DNA of 64,000 nt, from positions 62,001 to 126,000 of the forward strand of contig NZ_PVZN01000017.1 of the NCBI RefSeq assembly GCF_003024385.1. Direction: 5' to 3'. Both the position numbers and the translations under genes were made by a program. Below are positions 1-7,376 of this stretch, one piece after another (positions within the stretch are counted from its first letter, which is position 1; the number at the start of each line of letters is the position of its first letter). The notes beneath the pieces were generated by a model. The model worked only from the letters and a program-made list of their open reading frames with translations, ran no database searches and was not told the origin of the DNA. The stretch is from Pseudomonas sp. BBP2017 (GTDB lineage: Bacteria; Pseudomonadota; Gammaproteobacteria; Pseudomonadales; Pseudomonadaceae).

Positions 1-1038
1 GCGCTCAAAGACTACGGTGCTAGCTGGGTCCGGCTGTCTTATGACAAGTGGCAGCCTGCCGGGCGTGACTTCCTGCTGGGTGATGCCGACGGCTACCAAG
101 GGCTGGCCGCCGAGGACCTGGCACAATTGCGCAAGACGCTCGATGCTGCCCATGCCGCCGGGCTCAAGGTGGTCATCGCGCCGTTGTCATTACCGGGCAT
201 GCGCTGGGCGCAGAACAATCATGATCGATTCGACGACCGCCTCTGGCAGGGCAAGGCCTGGTGGACGCAATCAGCCGCGTTCTGGCGTGATCTGGCCGCA
301 GCGCTCAAGGACCATCCGGCAATTGCCGCCTACAACCTGATCAACGAGCCGGCGCCGGAGAAGATGGGCGGGCTTGCCGAGCATGCAAGCGCCGCCGAGA
401 TGCGGGCCTGGTATCAGCAACAACAGGGCGGCGCCCGTGATTTGCCTGATTTCTATTCGCAGGTCATCGCCGCTATCCGTGAAGTGGACCCGCTGACGCC
501 AGTGATGGTCGATGCCGGTTGGTATGCCGGTGCCGATGCCTTTGTCTATTGGCCTGTGGCATTGGCGGATGCGCGCGTGCTGTACAGCTTCCATATGTAT
601 GAACCCTATCAGGCCACTAGCGCACCAAACATGAACCGGGCAAAACCTTATGCCTATCCCGGACCTGTGAAATTTGCCGGGCAGCAACAAACGTGGGACC
701 GCGCCAGGGTTGAGGTTTATCTGCAAAGCCCGTTGCAGTGGGCGCAGGCCCGGCAAGTGCCTGCCAGCCGCCTGGTGGCCGGTGAATTTGGTTGCATGCG
801 CCGCTTGGCAGGGTGCCGACAATACCTGGAGGATGTTCTGGGTACATTGGACCAAGCCAAGCTGCACTGGGCGTTTTACAGCTTTCGGGAAGACAGCTGG
901 GATGGCATGGACTATGAGCTGGGCAGCGCCAAGGTGCCCTGGGCTTATTGGCAGGCGATAGAGCAGGGACGCCCCGACCCGCTGAAACGCCAGGCCACAG
1001 CCGAATTCGAGCCAATTCGAAAACGCCTGCAGCCGTAG
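1..1038 (+). CDS. Glycoside hydrolase family 5 protein (5' end outside window)
   Basis: The reading frame is already open at base 1, so the N-terminus lies upstream of the window; 345 codons are visible. The protein looks like a retaining endoglucanase-type enzyme (GH5) acting on a beta-glucan. The motif YNLINEPAP carries the expected acid/base Glu at visible codon 116, and VAGEFG carries the expected nucleophile Glu at visible codon 262. An RLSYDKWQP stretch near the start and HMYEP in the middle also fit the GH5 barrel. The family is recognised from these motifs; the substrate cannot be read from the sequence. It ends 52 bp before the marR-like start and is on the same strand, but the operator between them argues for separate control. 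Confidence 0.82.
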   Translation, partial: ALKDYGASWVRLSYDKWQPAGRDFLLGDADGYQGLAAEDLAQLRKTLDAAHAAGLKVVIAPLSLPGMRWAQNNHDRFDDRLWQGKAWWTQSAAFWRDLAAALKDHPAIAAYNLINEPAPEKMGGLAEHASAAEMRAWYQQQQGGARDLPDFYSQVIAAIREVDPLTPVMVDAGWYAGADAFVYWPVALADARVLYSFHMYEPYQATSAPNMNRAKPYAYPGPVKFAGQQQTWDRARVEVYLQSPLQWAQARQVPASRLVAGEFGCMRRLAGCRQYLEDVLGTLDQAKLHWAFYSFREDSWDGMDYELGSAKVPWAYWQAIEQGRPDPLKRQATAEFEPIRKRLQP

Positions 1039-1071
1039 TTTGATGAGGAAATGCTTGCGCCGATAAATGTG

Positions 1072-1090
1072 CGGGTATATACACGTACCC
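1072..1090. promoter_or_regulatory. Probable MarR operator 1 (autoregulatory)
   Basis: The sequence CGGGTATATACACGTACCC holds an inverted GGGTA...TACCC and ends directly against the ATG of the MarR gene at 1091. It shares its left half, CGGGTATATAC, with the perfect palindrome at 1516-1529. Binding here would block the gene's own translation start and promoter region. The assignment is inferred from the matching pair of sites; no binding data are available. Confidence 0.6.
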
Positions 1091-1495
1091 ATGTTGACCA
1101 GTGAATGCATCTGCACCCATCTGCGTCGCGCTGCCCGTGGGGTCAGCCGGCACTATGACGAGGCCCTTGAAGGCTTCGGGATTAACGTCGCGCAGTTTTC
1201 CCTGCTACGGCATTTGCGTCGTCTCGATCAGCCGAGTATTTCGACCCTGGCCGAGGCCATGGGCCTGGATCGCAGTACGCTGGGGCGAAACCTGCGGGTG
1301 CTGGAAGCGGAAGGGCTGGTGGCGCTGACTGAAGGTCGCGATCTGCGCAATCGTCTGGTGCTGCTGACCGAGCAGGGTCATGAGCGCTTGCGAGTGGCCG
1401 AACCTGCCTGGGAAAAGGCCCAGGCGAGCCTGATCGATACCCTGGGTGAAGGGCAGCGTGATGAACTGGTGCGTCTGCTGGAAATACTGGCATGA
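1091..1495 (+). CDS. MarR-family transcriptional regulator
   Basis: A 134-residue winged-helix regulator. Residues about 35-95 form the MarR DNA-binding domain, with STLAEAMGLDRSTLGRNL as the helix-turn-helix and GLVALTEGRDLRNRLVLLT as the wing. The start MLTSECICTH at 1091 was chosen over an upstream ATG at 1067 because 1067 would place the operator inside the coding region and gives an atypical N-terminus. The Cys pair (CIC) near the N-terminus could be redox-active, but that is speculation. It precedes an MFS transporter by 66 bp, and both have a GGGTATATA-type operator in front, so it probably represses itself and the transporter until a small ligand binds. Confidence 0.87.
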   Translation: MLTSECICTHLRRAARGVSRHYDEALEGFGINVAQFSLLRHLRRLDQPSISTLAEAMGLDRSTLGRNLRVLEAEGLVALTEGRDLRNRLVLLTEQGHERLRVAEPAWEKAQASLIDTLGEGQRDELVRLLEILA

Positions 1496-1515
1496 GCCTT
1501 TTTTCGACTTAAAAG

Positions 1516-1529
1516 CGGGTATATACCCG
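1516..1529. promoter_or_regulatory. Probable MarR operator 2, perfect palindrome
   Basis: CGGGTATATACCCG is a perfect 14-bp palindrome located 32 bp before the MFS start. It matches the left half of the site at 1072-1090. A palindrome with a TATATA core between GGG and CCC arms is typical of MarR-type dimers. It is probably the site through which the upstream regulator controls the transporter. Confidence 0.65.
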
Positions 1530-1554
1530 TTTGACCTTGCGGCAGTCTGGAGAG

Positions 1555-1562
1555 AACAATAA
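1555..1562 (+). promoter_or_regulatory. Crc/Hfq-type CA motif overlapping the MFS start codon
   Basis: AACAATAA fits the AANAANAA consensus bound by Hfq with Crc in pseudomonads. It lies just after the GGAGAG ribosome-binding site and its last base is the A of the ATG. Such placement would allow translational catabolite repression of the transporter. The motif is short, so chance occurrence is possible. Confidence 0.5.
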
Positions 1563-2764
1563 TGACATCGGTATGGCGAACCAGTGGTTGGATTCTCCTG
1601 GGGGCGGCGTTGATCCTGGCGCTCTCGCTGGGTGTGCGGCATGGCTTCGGCCTGTTCCTGGCGCCGATGAGCGCAGAGTTCGGCTGGGGGCGTGAAGTAT
1701 TCGCCTTCGCCATTGCCTTGCAGAACCTGATCTGGGGCCTGGCGCAGCCCTTCGCCGGGGCCTTGGCCGACCGTCTCGGGGCAGCAAAAGTGGTGATGGT
1801 CGGCGGCATCCTCTATGCCGTAGGCCTGGTGTTGATGGGGATGTCGGATTCAGCGGTGACCCTGTCCTTGAGTGCTGGTCTGCTGATCGGTATTGGCCTT
1901 TCCGGCACCTCGTTCTCGGTGATCCTTGGCGTGGTCGGTCGTGCCGTGCCGGCAGAAAAACGCAGCATGGCCATGGGGATTGCCAGTGCCGCCGGTTCCT
2001 TCGGTCAGTTCGCCATGCTCCCGGGTACTCTTGGCCTGATTGGCTGGCTGGGCTGGTCGGCAGCGTTGCTGGTGCTGGGCTTGCTGGTGGCGTTCATCGT
2101 GCCGTTGGTGGGCTTGTTGAAAGATCGGCCATTGCCCAGCCAGGGTGTCGAGCAGAGCCTGGGTCAGGCACTGCGTGAGGCCTGCTCGCATTCCGGCTTC
2201 TGGTTGCTGGCGCTGGGCTTTTTCGTCTGTGGTTTCCAGGTGGTGTTCATCGGCGTGCATCTACCCGCCTATCTGGTCGACCAGCACTTGCCGGCAACCA
2301 TTGGCACCACGGTGCTGGCGCTGGTGGGCTTGTTCAATATCGTCGGTACCTACACCGCCGGCTGGCTGGGTGGGCGGATGTCCAAGCCACGCTTGCTGAC
2401 GGCGCTGTATTTGTTGCGCGCGGTGGTCATCGTGCTGTTCCTGTGGGCGCCGGTTACCCAGTTCAGTGCCTATCTGTTCGGCATCGCCATGGGCCTGCTG
2501 TGGCTGTCGACGGTGCCGTTGACCAATGGCACCGTCGCGACCTTGTTCGGTGTGCGCAACCTGTCGATGCTCGGCGGTATCGTCTTCCTGTTCCACCAGT
2601 TGGGGGCGTTCCTCGGTGGCTGGCTGGGTGGCGTGGTGTACGACCAGACCGGCAATTACGACCTGGTCTGGCAAATCTCGATCCTGCTCAGCCTGTTGGC
2701 GGCGGCGCTTAACTGGCCGGTGCGCGAACGTCCTGTGGCGCGCCTGCAGGCGCAAGCGGCATGA
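1562..2764 (+). CDS. MFS transporter, CynX/monocarboxylate-porter-like
   Basis: A 400-residue inner-membrane carrier with twelve predicted hydrophobic segments. GALADRLGAAK after helix 2 is the MFS loop 2-3 motif, and the central loop (about residues 190-215) is charged. The GFGLFLAPMSAEFGWGREVF start resembles monocarboxylate/oxyanion porters. The start is fixed by GGAGAG about 8 bp upstream. It follows a MarR gene and a perfect palindromic operator, so the substrate is probably related to the MarR ligand. The physiological substrate and the direction of transport cannot be told from sequence. The 3' end overlaps the next small gene as ATGA. Confidence 0.85.
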   Translation: MTSVWRTSGWILLGAALILALSLGVRHGFGLFLAPMSAEFGWGREVFAFAIALQNLIWGLAQPFAGALADRLGAAKVVMVGGILYAVGLVLMGMSDSAVTLSLSAGLLIGIGLSGTSFSVILGVVGRAVPAEKRSMAMGIASAAGSFGQFAMLPGTLGLIGWLGWSAALLVLGLLVAFIVPLVGLLKDRPLPSQGVEQSLGQALREACSHSGFWLLALGFFVCGFQVVFIGVHLPAYLVDQHLPATIGTTVLALVGLFNIVGTYTAGWLGGRMSKPRLLTALYLLRAVVIVLFLWAPVTQFSAYLFGIAMGLLWLSTVPLTNGTVATLFGVRNLSMLGGIVFLFHQLGAFLGGWLGGVVYDQTGNYDLVWQISILLSLLAAALNWPVRERPVARLQAQAA

Positions 2765-2883
2765 ACCGTTTTGCCCAGCGCGGGCTCCTGGCCTTGGCCG
2801 GGCTACTGCTGCTGGCCCTGGCCTGGTGGGGCTGGCATGAAGGTGGCCTGGCGTTGATGCAGTTGGGCATGGGCGTGTGCTAG
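2761..2883 (+). CDS. Small hydrophobic protein, 40 aa
   Basis: This short reading frame starts with an ATG that overlaps the stop codon of the MFS gene (ATGA), a classic sign of translational coupling. It encodes 40 residues: a basic N-terminus (MNRFAQRG) followed by one Leu/Ala/Trp-rich membrane segment. The codon use matches the neighbours. It could be a membrane subunit or modulator of the transporter. I know no family for it; presence in related genomes would settle whether it is real. Confidence 0.55.
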   Translation: MNRFAQRGLLALAGLLLLALAWWGWHEGGLALMQLGMGVC

Positions 2884-2926
2884 GCGTATTCTGAGCAATA
2901 AATGCTGGCTCAATGGAGAGACGACG

Positions 2927-3484
2927 ATGCGCACACGCTGGATGTTGGTTCCACTGTTCACCCTGATGGCGGCGGCGTCGGCGCAGGCGGCTGACTGTCC
3001 GGCGCTGCTTGAGAAACAGGGCACTCTCCCGGAATTGCGTGGCAAGGAGCAGATCGATTTATGCGAGCGTTTTGCCGGCAAGCCGCTGGTGGTAGTCAAC
3101 ACCGCCAGCTACTGCGGCTTCGCCCCGCAGTTTGAGGGGCTTGAAAGCGTCTACAAGACTTATCACGGACAGGGTCTGGAGATGCTCGGTGTGCCGTCCA
3201 ACGACTTCAAGCAGGAGGACGCCGACATCGAGAAAACCGCCAAGGTCTGCTATGCCAACTATGGTGTCACGTTCACCATGACCAAGCCGCAGCCGGTGCG
3301 TGGTGACGATGTTATTGCCTTGTTCAAGGGCTTGGCCGAGCAAAGCAGTGCACCGAAGTGGAACTTCTACAAGTATGTAGTCGATCGCCAAGGCAAGGTG
3401 GTCGCCAGTTTCTCCAGCCTGACCAAGCCGGATGATCCCGAGTTCACGGCCGCTATCGAGAAGGCCATCGCTTCGCAGCCATGA
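2927..3484 (+). CDS. Glutathione peroxidase family protein, exported
   Basis: A 185-residue thiol peroxidase reducing hydrogen peroxide or lipid peroxides. NTASYCGF holds the catalytic residue as Cys63, where some animal enzymes have selenocysteine. GVPSNDFKQED and KWNFYKY are the Gln and Trp-Asn positions of the active site. The N-terminus MRTRWMLVPLFTLMAAASAQA is a signal peptide cleaved after AQA, so it acts in the periplasm, unlike the cytoplasmic BtuE-type paralogues. GGAGAG precedes the ATG. Extra Cys residues early in the mature chain (CPALL, LCERF) may form a disulfide. It ends in a terminator shared with the convergent porin gene. Confidence 0.9.
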   Translation: MRTRWMLVPLFTLMAAASAQAADCPALLEKQGTLPELRGKEQIDLCERFAGKPLVVVNTASYCGFAPQFEGLESVYKTYHGQGLEMLGVPSNDFKQEDADIEKTAKVCYANYGVTFTMTKPQPVRGDDVIALFKGLAEQSSAPKWNFYKYVVDRQGKVVASFSSLTKPDDPEFTAAIEKAIASQP

Positions 3485-3512
3485 AAAAAACCGCCAATAT
3501 TGGCGGTTTTTT
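3484..3512. terminator. Bidirectional intrinsic terminator
   Basis: CCGCCAATATTGGCGG is a perfect palindromic stem flanked by seven A on the left and six T on the right. It can therefore stop transcription from both the glutathione peroxidase gene (+) and the convergent fadL-like gene (-). Confidence 0.9.
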
Positions 3513-3533
3513 ATGTTGTCGCTAGCTTCTGAA

Positions 3534-4796
3534 TCAGAAGCGGTAGGTGAGCGACGCCCCCAGACCATGAGCGCTGTTCTCGTACTTGGCGTTGTACGAA
3601 CCCTTGGTCGGGCTGCTCTGGTTGATCTTGGTGTCTTCTTCCCAGAGGTAGGAGTAGGCCAGGTCGATGGTCATGTCGTCGGTCGGGCTGTAGCCGGCGC
3701 CCAGGCTCAACACCTTGCGATCGCCGGTCGGGATGCGCGGCGAACGGTCGTGGTTGTTGGTTGGCGACTGGTCAACCGAAAAACCGGTGCGCAGGGTCCA
3801 TTGCTTGTTCAGCTTGTAGGCCGCACCGATGGCGTGAGCCCAGGTGTCATGCCAGTTCTGCTCTTCGCTGATCTGGCCGAGCGATGGATTCAATGGGGCT
3901 GGGACACCCTCGTTGTTGACGGTGATGGCTTCCAGGCGGCTCCAGCGTGTCCAGGTGCTACCGGCATACAAGGTCCAGTTGGCGTCCAGCTCGTGAGTGA
4001 CCGAGAAGTCGACCGATTCCGGGGTCTTGAGTTTCAGCGTAGCGTCGAACTTGCTGCCGTTGAACGGACCGAAGCCAGCACCGGAAATTTTGGTGTCACC
4101 TTCGAGCTTGTAATCGACCATCGAGTGATAGGTCAGACCGACGCGAGTGCTGTCGGTTGCCTGCACCAGAACGCCGATGTTGTAACCGATGGCAGTGTCG
4201 TCACCGGAAATCTTCACTTTGCCGTCATTGCTGCCCGGCGAGCCGCGGTTCAACGCAGCAGATTCCAGGGTGCCATCGATGCGGTTGATGGTCGGGCCGA
4301 AACCAATCGAAACCTTGTCGTTGAAGGCATAGCTGATGGTTGGCTGCAGGGTGACGATCTGCACTTCGCTTTTGCTGCCGAAGTAACGGCCGGCAAAGCC
4401 GTCTTCATAGTCGGTGACCAGGCCGAACGGTACATACATACCGATACCGAAAGCCCAGTGATCATCGATTGGCTTGACGTAGTAGCCCAACGGTACGCCG
4501 ACGGTTGGCACCATGTCGCCGTCGTTGCTGCCACCAAAAGTGCCACTGCCGCTGATATCAGACTTGGCAATAATGGCTGCGCCACCCACGGTGACTTGTT
4601 CGCGCTTCAGGCGCGACATACCGGCAGGGTTGCCGAATACGGTGCTGGCGTCATCGGCAGAAGAAGAACGCCCCGCGAAACCTGTGCCCATGCCGCTGAT
4701 GCTCTGTTCGTTGAGGGCAAAGCCGCTGGCGAACAATTGAGTCGAGGCGAGTGTGACGGCGAGGCCGAGAGAGGTTTTGAGCATAACTTTTTTCAT
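3534..4796 (-). CDS. FadL/OmpP1-family outer-membrane transporter
   Basis: A 420-residue outer-membrane beta-barrel of the FadL group, which lets long-chain fatty acids or other hydrophobic molecules diffuse through the outer membrane. Residues 1-23 are a signal peptide ending LFASG. The next segment (FALNEQSISGMGTGFAG) is the plug-like N-terminal region, and VFGNPAGMSRL is the conserved NPA motif of the family. The chain ends in a C-terminal aromatic residue (LTYRF), as expected for BAM substrates. The substrate may be fatty acids or aromatic hydrocarbons. It is transcribed alone, converging on the peroxidase gene at the shared terminator. Confidence 0.9.
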   Translation of the reverse strand: MKKVMLKTSLGLAVTLASTQLFASGFALNEQSISGMGTGFAGRSSSADDASTVFGNPAGMSRLKREQVTVGGAAIIAKSDISGSGTFGGSNDGDMVPTVGVPLGYYVKPIDDHWAFGIGMYVPFGLVTDYEDGFAGRYFGSKSEVQIVTLQPTISYAFNDKVSIGFGPTINRIDGTLESAALNRGSPGSNDGKVKISGDDTAIGYNIGVLVQATDSTRVGLTYHSMVDYKLEGDTKISGAGFGPFNGSKFDATLKLKTPESVDFSVTHELDANWTLYAGSTWTRWSRLEAITVNNEGVPAPLNPSLGQISEEQNWHDTWAHAIGAAYKLNKQWTLRTGFSVDQSPTNNHDRSPRIPTGDRKVLSLGAGYSPTDDMTIDLAYSYLWEEDTKINQSSPTKGSYNAKYENSAHGLGASLTYRF

Positions 4797-4942
4797 TATT
4801 AGAATTCCTTGGGATCTCCGGGGCGAAAACTACCAACATTTCGCCCGCAGCGCTACAGGCTATATCGCAGGAGATAGAGCGGTTTTGTAGGACAATCCGA
4901 CCATATTTGTGGGATTTTTCCGAACTTGGAGTTCAGTGACTG

Positions 4943-5425
4943 TCAGCAGGCTTCAAGAGTCACGGGCGCGATGCAGGTTTGCCAGGCGCAGGTGAAGTCG
5001 CGCAGGCGTCCCTGGGGCTGGAAGGTCTGGCGCCAGATGCGGGCCAGGCCAAGTAGATCGTCGGCAGCGGGGAGTTGGGGAGCTTGTTCCTCAATGAGCA
5101 TCCAGGCGATAGCGGTGGCGTAGCGCAGGTTGACCGTCAGTTCCAGGTGCGGGCCGCTGAGGAAGGCATGCTGGCTGGCCAGGCCGCGGACCAGGCTGGC
5201 CAGTTCCGGGTCGCGGGCCAGAAACTGGTCCCAGATGCTTTGGTGGCGTATTTCGCCGATACGGTAGAGGCCGTGCCCGCGGCGATCATGCAGGGCTGAG
5301 CCGAGTGCGGACTGGCTGGCGGCAACACCCAGCAACAATGCTTCGGCGCTTGCGCAATGGCGGTCCAGGTAGATCAGGGTCGGGCGGATGACAAATTGGC
5401 TCAACTCGCTGGCGGCGATACCCAT
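4943..5425 (-). CDS. Conserved hypothetical protein, 160 aa
   Basis: A soluble-looking 160-residue protein that I cannot assign to a family. It has no signal peptide or membrane span. Visible features are an N-terminal IRPTLIYLDRH segment, a Ser/Ala helix (LLLGVAASQSALGSALHD), a GLYRIGEIRHQSIWDQFLA stretch and a Trp-rich C-terminal half with LARIWRQTF. The amphipathic, helical, unbiased composition and codon use equal to its neighbours argue for a real gene. It lies 146 bp upstream of the porin gene on the same strand but is probably transcribed on its own. Confidence 0.7.
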   Translation of the reverse strand: MGIAASELSQFVIRPTLIYLDRHCASAEALLLGVAASQSALGSALHDRRGHGLYRIGEIRHQSIWDQFLARDPELASLVRGLASQHAFLSGPHLELTVNLRYATAIAWMLIEEQAPQLPAADDLLGLARIWRQTFQPQGRLRDFTCAWQTCIAPVTLEAC

Positions 5426-5650
5426 AATGCCCTCGAACTTGAATTTGGCCGGCGGGCGCTGGAGCTTGGCAGCTGGAGAGTCGGTCAGGCCCGCCGGAAG
5501 CGGCGTTTGCCGCTTGAGTTGAAGTGTAGTGTCATATACGCGGCGTAAAGGTCTGTTTTTAAAACATTTGCGGCTTTTGGTTATAAATCATATGCCGTGG
5601 GGTGATTAGCCAGGGGCCTGCTAGCTAGTCCCCTCGGTAGGCCGACAGGC

Positions 5651-5680
5651 ATAAAAAAGCCCCGCCAGAGGGCGGGGCTT
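5651..5680 (-). terminator. Intrinsic terminator after the 74-aa gene
   Basis: Read on the minus strand, AAGCCCCGCC and GGCGGGGCTT form a 10-bp stem with a four-base loop, followed by a run of T. It lies 22 bp beyond the stop of the 5703-5927 gene and is correctly oriented for it. Confidence 0.88.
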
Positions 5681-5702
5681 GAGCTGTTGCAGCGCTGCGG
5701 GG

Positions 5703-5927
5703 TCAGGCGACTAGGGCCTGGCGGGTGCGCTCGATGACCGCTTGCAGCGGCTCGGACTGGCTGTACTGCTCGGGGTACAGGCGCTCGCTGTGACGGGCAA
5801 TGCCGTGCTCGTTGACCAGGGTGAAGCTGAAGCCGCCTTTGCGCGACGCCAGAATCAAGCAGTTCAATGGGGCAAATGCCTGGGAAAGGGTGCGAATCGC
5901 AGCCTGAGTATGGATAGAGTGAGTCAT
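5703..5927 (-). CDS. Small conserved hypothetical protein, 74 aa
   Basis: The start MTHSIHTQAAIRTL at 5927 is preferred over longer in-frame starts because the upstream extension looks untranslated. The 74-residue product has an alternating pattern (LNCLILASRKGGFSFTLVNEHGIARH) that suggests a small mixed alpha/beta fold, ending in an amphipathic helix (LQAVIERTRQALVA). No membrane segment or signal. A strong terminator follows, which supports a separate small transcription unit. I do not recognise a named family. Confidence 0.65.
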   Translation of the reverse strand: MTHSIHTQAAIRTLSQAFAPLNCLILASRKGGFSFTLVNEHGIARHSERLYPEQYSQSEPLQAVIERTRQALVA

Positions 5928-6883
5928 AGTTATTAGATGTTCCTGCAATAGACACGGTTTCGATCCGTGCACACTTAAAACGTTCCAGTAACGCCGGGAT
6001 TTGGTCTGGGCGAAGAACCTGACTGGAACAGGGCAGCCAGTTTTGGGCGCATTTATCATGTGGCGCTGGGGCTGACTGGTAGGTACGTCAGAGGGCAGGC
6101 AACACACCGGGTCGAGGTTCTATGCCACGGGGTGAAGATCCTGATCAATCTGCAGGTTGGTTCGGTCAGAGTAAGAAGTGATTTACCTGGGAACCATCAA
6201 GTGGGCCGGTCCTTGTTTCAACAGGCGCTGTTCCAAGGTGGGCAGGGCACTGTAAGGACTGCTTTGGCCAGAATTGACTTTCAGCTTGGTACTAACGGTC
6301 GCAAGACTACAGCAATGGCCGGGTCTTGACAAGGCTTGATGGCTTTTCATCAGAGGAGCCGATCAGTATCTCGTGTTTTTTGTCTTCTGTGAAGGCCCGC
6401 TTTCACCAGGCAGACGCAGGGAACGTGCCAAATTCGTGCAGCGATCTGCCTTTCTTTGGGGCGGTTGTACACACGTGGCGCAATCGATGTTACAGCGCTG
6501 CAACAGCACCTGATGGGCCCGCCAATGACTTGACCGAGAACTTAAGTCAATGAAAAAAAACACTTATTTTTGCTGGTGAAAAAATCGACAGTTTGAGCCA
6601 AGGCCCCATTTCATGGGGGTTTGCGGGGTCCTGGAGGGGGTTGTCCACCGAGTTATCCACAGCTTCTGTGGATTGTCCCGAGCGCTTGCTCTAGGACGGG
6701 CGTGCCAGCTTTTTCCGATGTGTCCGACAATCAGTGCGTGGACTTCTGTCAGGAGAAAATGCTGCGGCCAGCGTCAATAAATAAACACAGAAATATTTTG
6801 AAAAAAGTATCGAAAGGGCTCGGGCCATTGCCAGAAAAATGGAGTAGAGTGGCGCGCCTCTCGAGTTGCCTTCGCTGTTGGTT
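5928..6883. other. 956-bp stretch without a convincing gene
   Basis: No open frame here has a good ribosome-binding site together with protein-like composition. The stretch is more AT-rich than its surroundings, especially 6540-6600 and 6770-6840. It holds a small hairpin CCCCAT-TTC-ATGGGG at 6604-6618 and the DnaA-box-like cluster at 6641-6675, and includes the promoter region of the Sel1 gene. A small RNA is possible, but I can point to no terminator that would define one. Confidence 0.5.
6641..6675. promoter_or_regulatory. Cluster of DnaA-box-like sequences
   Basis: Three nine-base sites occur within 35 bp: TTGTCCACC (6641-6649), the perfect consensus box TTATCCACA (6653-6661) and, inverted, TGTGGATTG (6667-6675). 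The second and third form a loose dyad. No dnaA, rpmH or gidA gene is nearby, so this is unlikely to be the replication origin. It could titrate DnaA or tie a neighbouring promoter to the cell cycle. Confidence 0.55.
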
Positions 6884-7312
6884 ATGAAGTTTCGCGCCAG
6901 AATCCCCGCAATTTCTTCCGCTCCACCGCCCTTGCCAGAGCCCCAGCGCTTCACCTTGAAGGTCGCTTTGTGGCTGCTCGACAACCCGCGCCTGGGTGAC
7001 AACCCCAACGTCAAGCATTTTGCCGGGCGCTTGCTCAAGCAACCTGCGCGTCAAGGCGTGGTGGTCGCGCAAAGCCGTCTGGGGCAGATGCTCTGTCGTG
7101 ATTGCGGCAATGCCCGCGACCGGCGCATTGGCCACGACCTGCTGCGTCAGGCCGCGCGCGCCGGAGACCGGCGTGCGCAGCTCGAATACGGTCGTTTGTG
7201 CGCTCAGACGCAGATCAACGAGCCCGAACAGGCGCGTTTCTGGCTGGAGCTGGCAGCGTCTCAAGGCTCTCAGGAAGCCCGGCGCTTGCTCAAGCAGTTG
7301 CCAGACGCTTGA
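6884..7312 (+). CDS. Sel1-like repeat protein
   Basis: A 142-residue cytoplasmic protein built of helical hairpins. Two Sel1-type repeats are visible, AQSRLGQMLCRDCGNARDRR-type at about residues 65-100 and RAQLEYGRLCAQTQINEPEQ-type at about 100-135, with the usual Ala/Gly/Leu/Tyr spacing. Such repeats act as protein-binding scaffolds. The start MKFRARIPAIS at 6884 fits homologous N-termini I remember better than an ATG 18 bp upstream. It precedes rmuC by 64 bp on the same strand, and a functional link with RmuC is possible but not shown. Confidence 0.78.
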   Translation: MKFRARIPAISSAPPPLPEPQRFTLKVALWLLDNPRLGDNPNVKHFAGRLLKQPARQGVVVAQSRLGQMLCRDCGNARDRRIGHDLLRQAARAGDRRAQLEYGRLCAQTQINEPEQARFWLELAASQGSQEARRLLKQLPDA

Positions 7313-7376
7313 CTGCAGTACAGCGGCAAGGCTGATAAGCTCAGCCGTTGATTTGAGCGGGGGTGTTCGGGTGGGA

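Noticed and set aside
3432..4802. A 456-codon open frame on the plus strand across the FadL-like gene
   Set aside because: It is the antisense shadow of the fadL-like gene, which has a signal peptide, family motifs and a proper C-terminal aromatic residue. GC-rich genes often leave long antisense frames open.
6060..6329. A possible 89-codon gene in the long intergenic stretch
   Set aside because: No ribosome-binding site, no family resemblance and unusual codon choice.
6641..6675. Replication origin
   Set aside because: Only one perfect DnaA box and no dnaA, dnaN, rpmH, gidA or parAB genes nearby.
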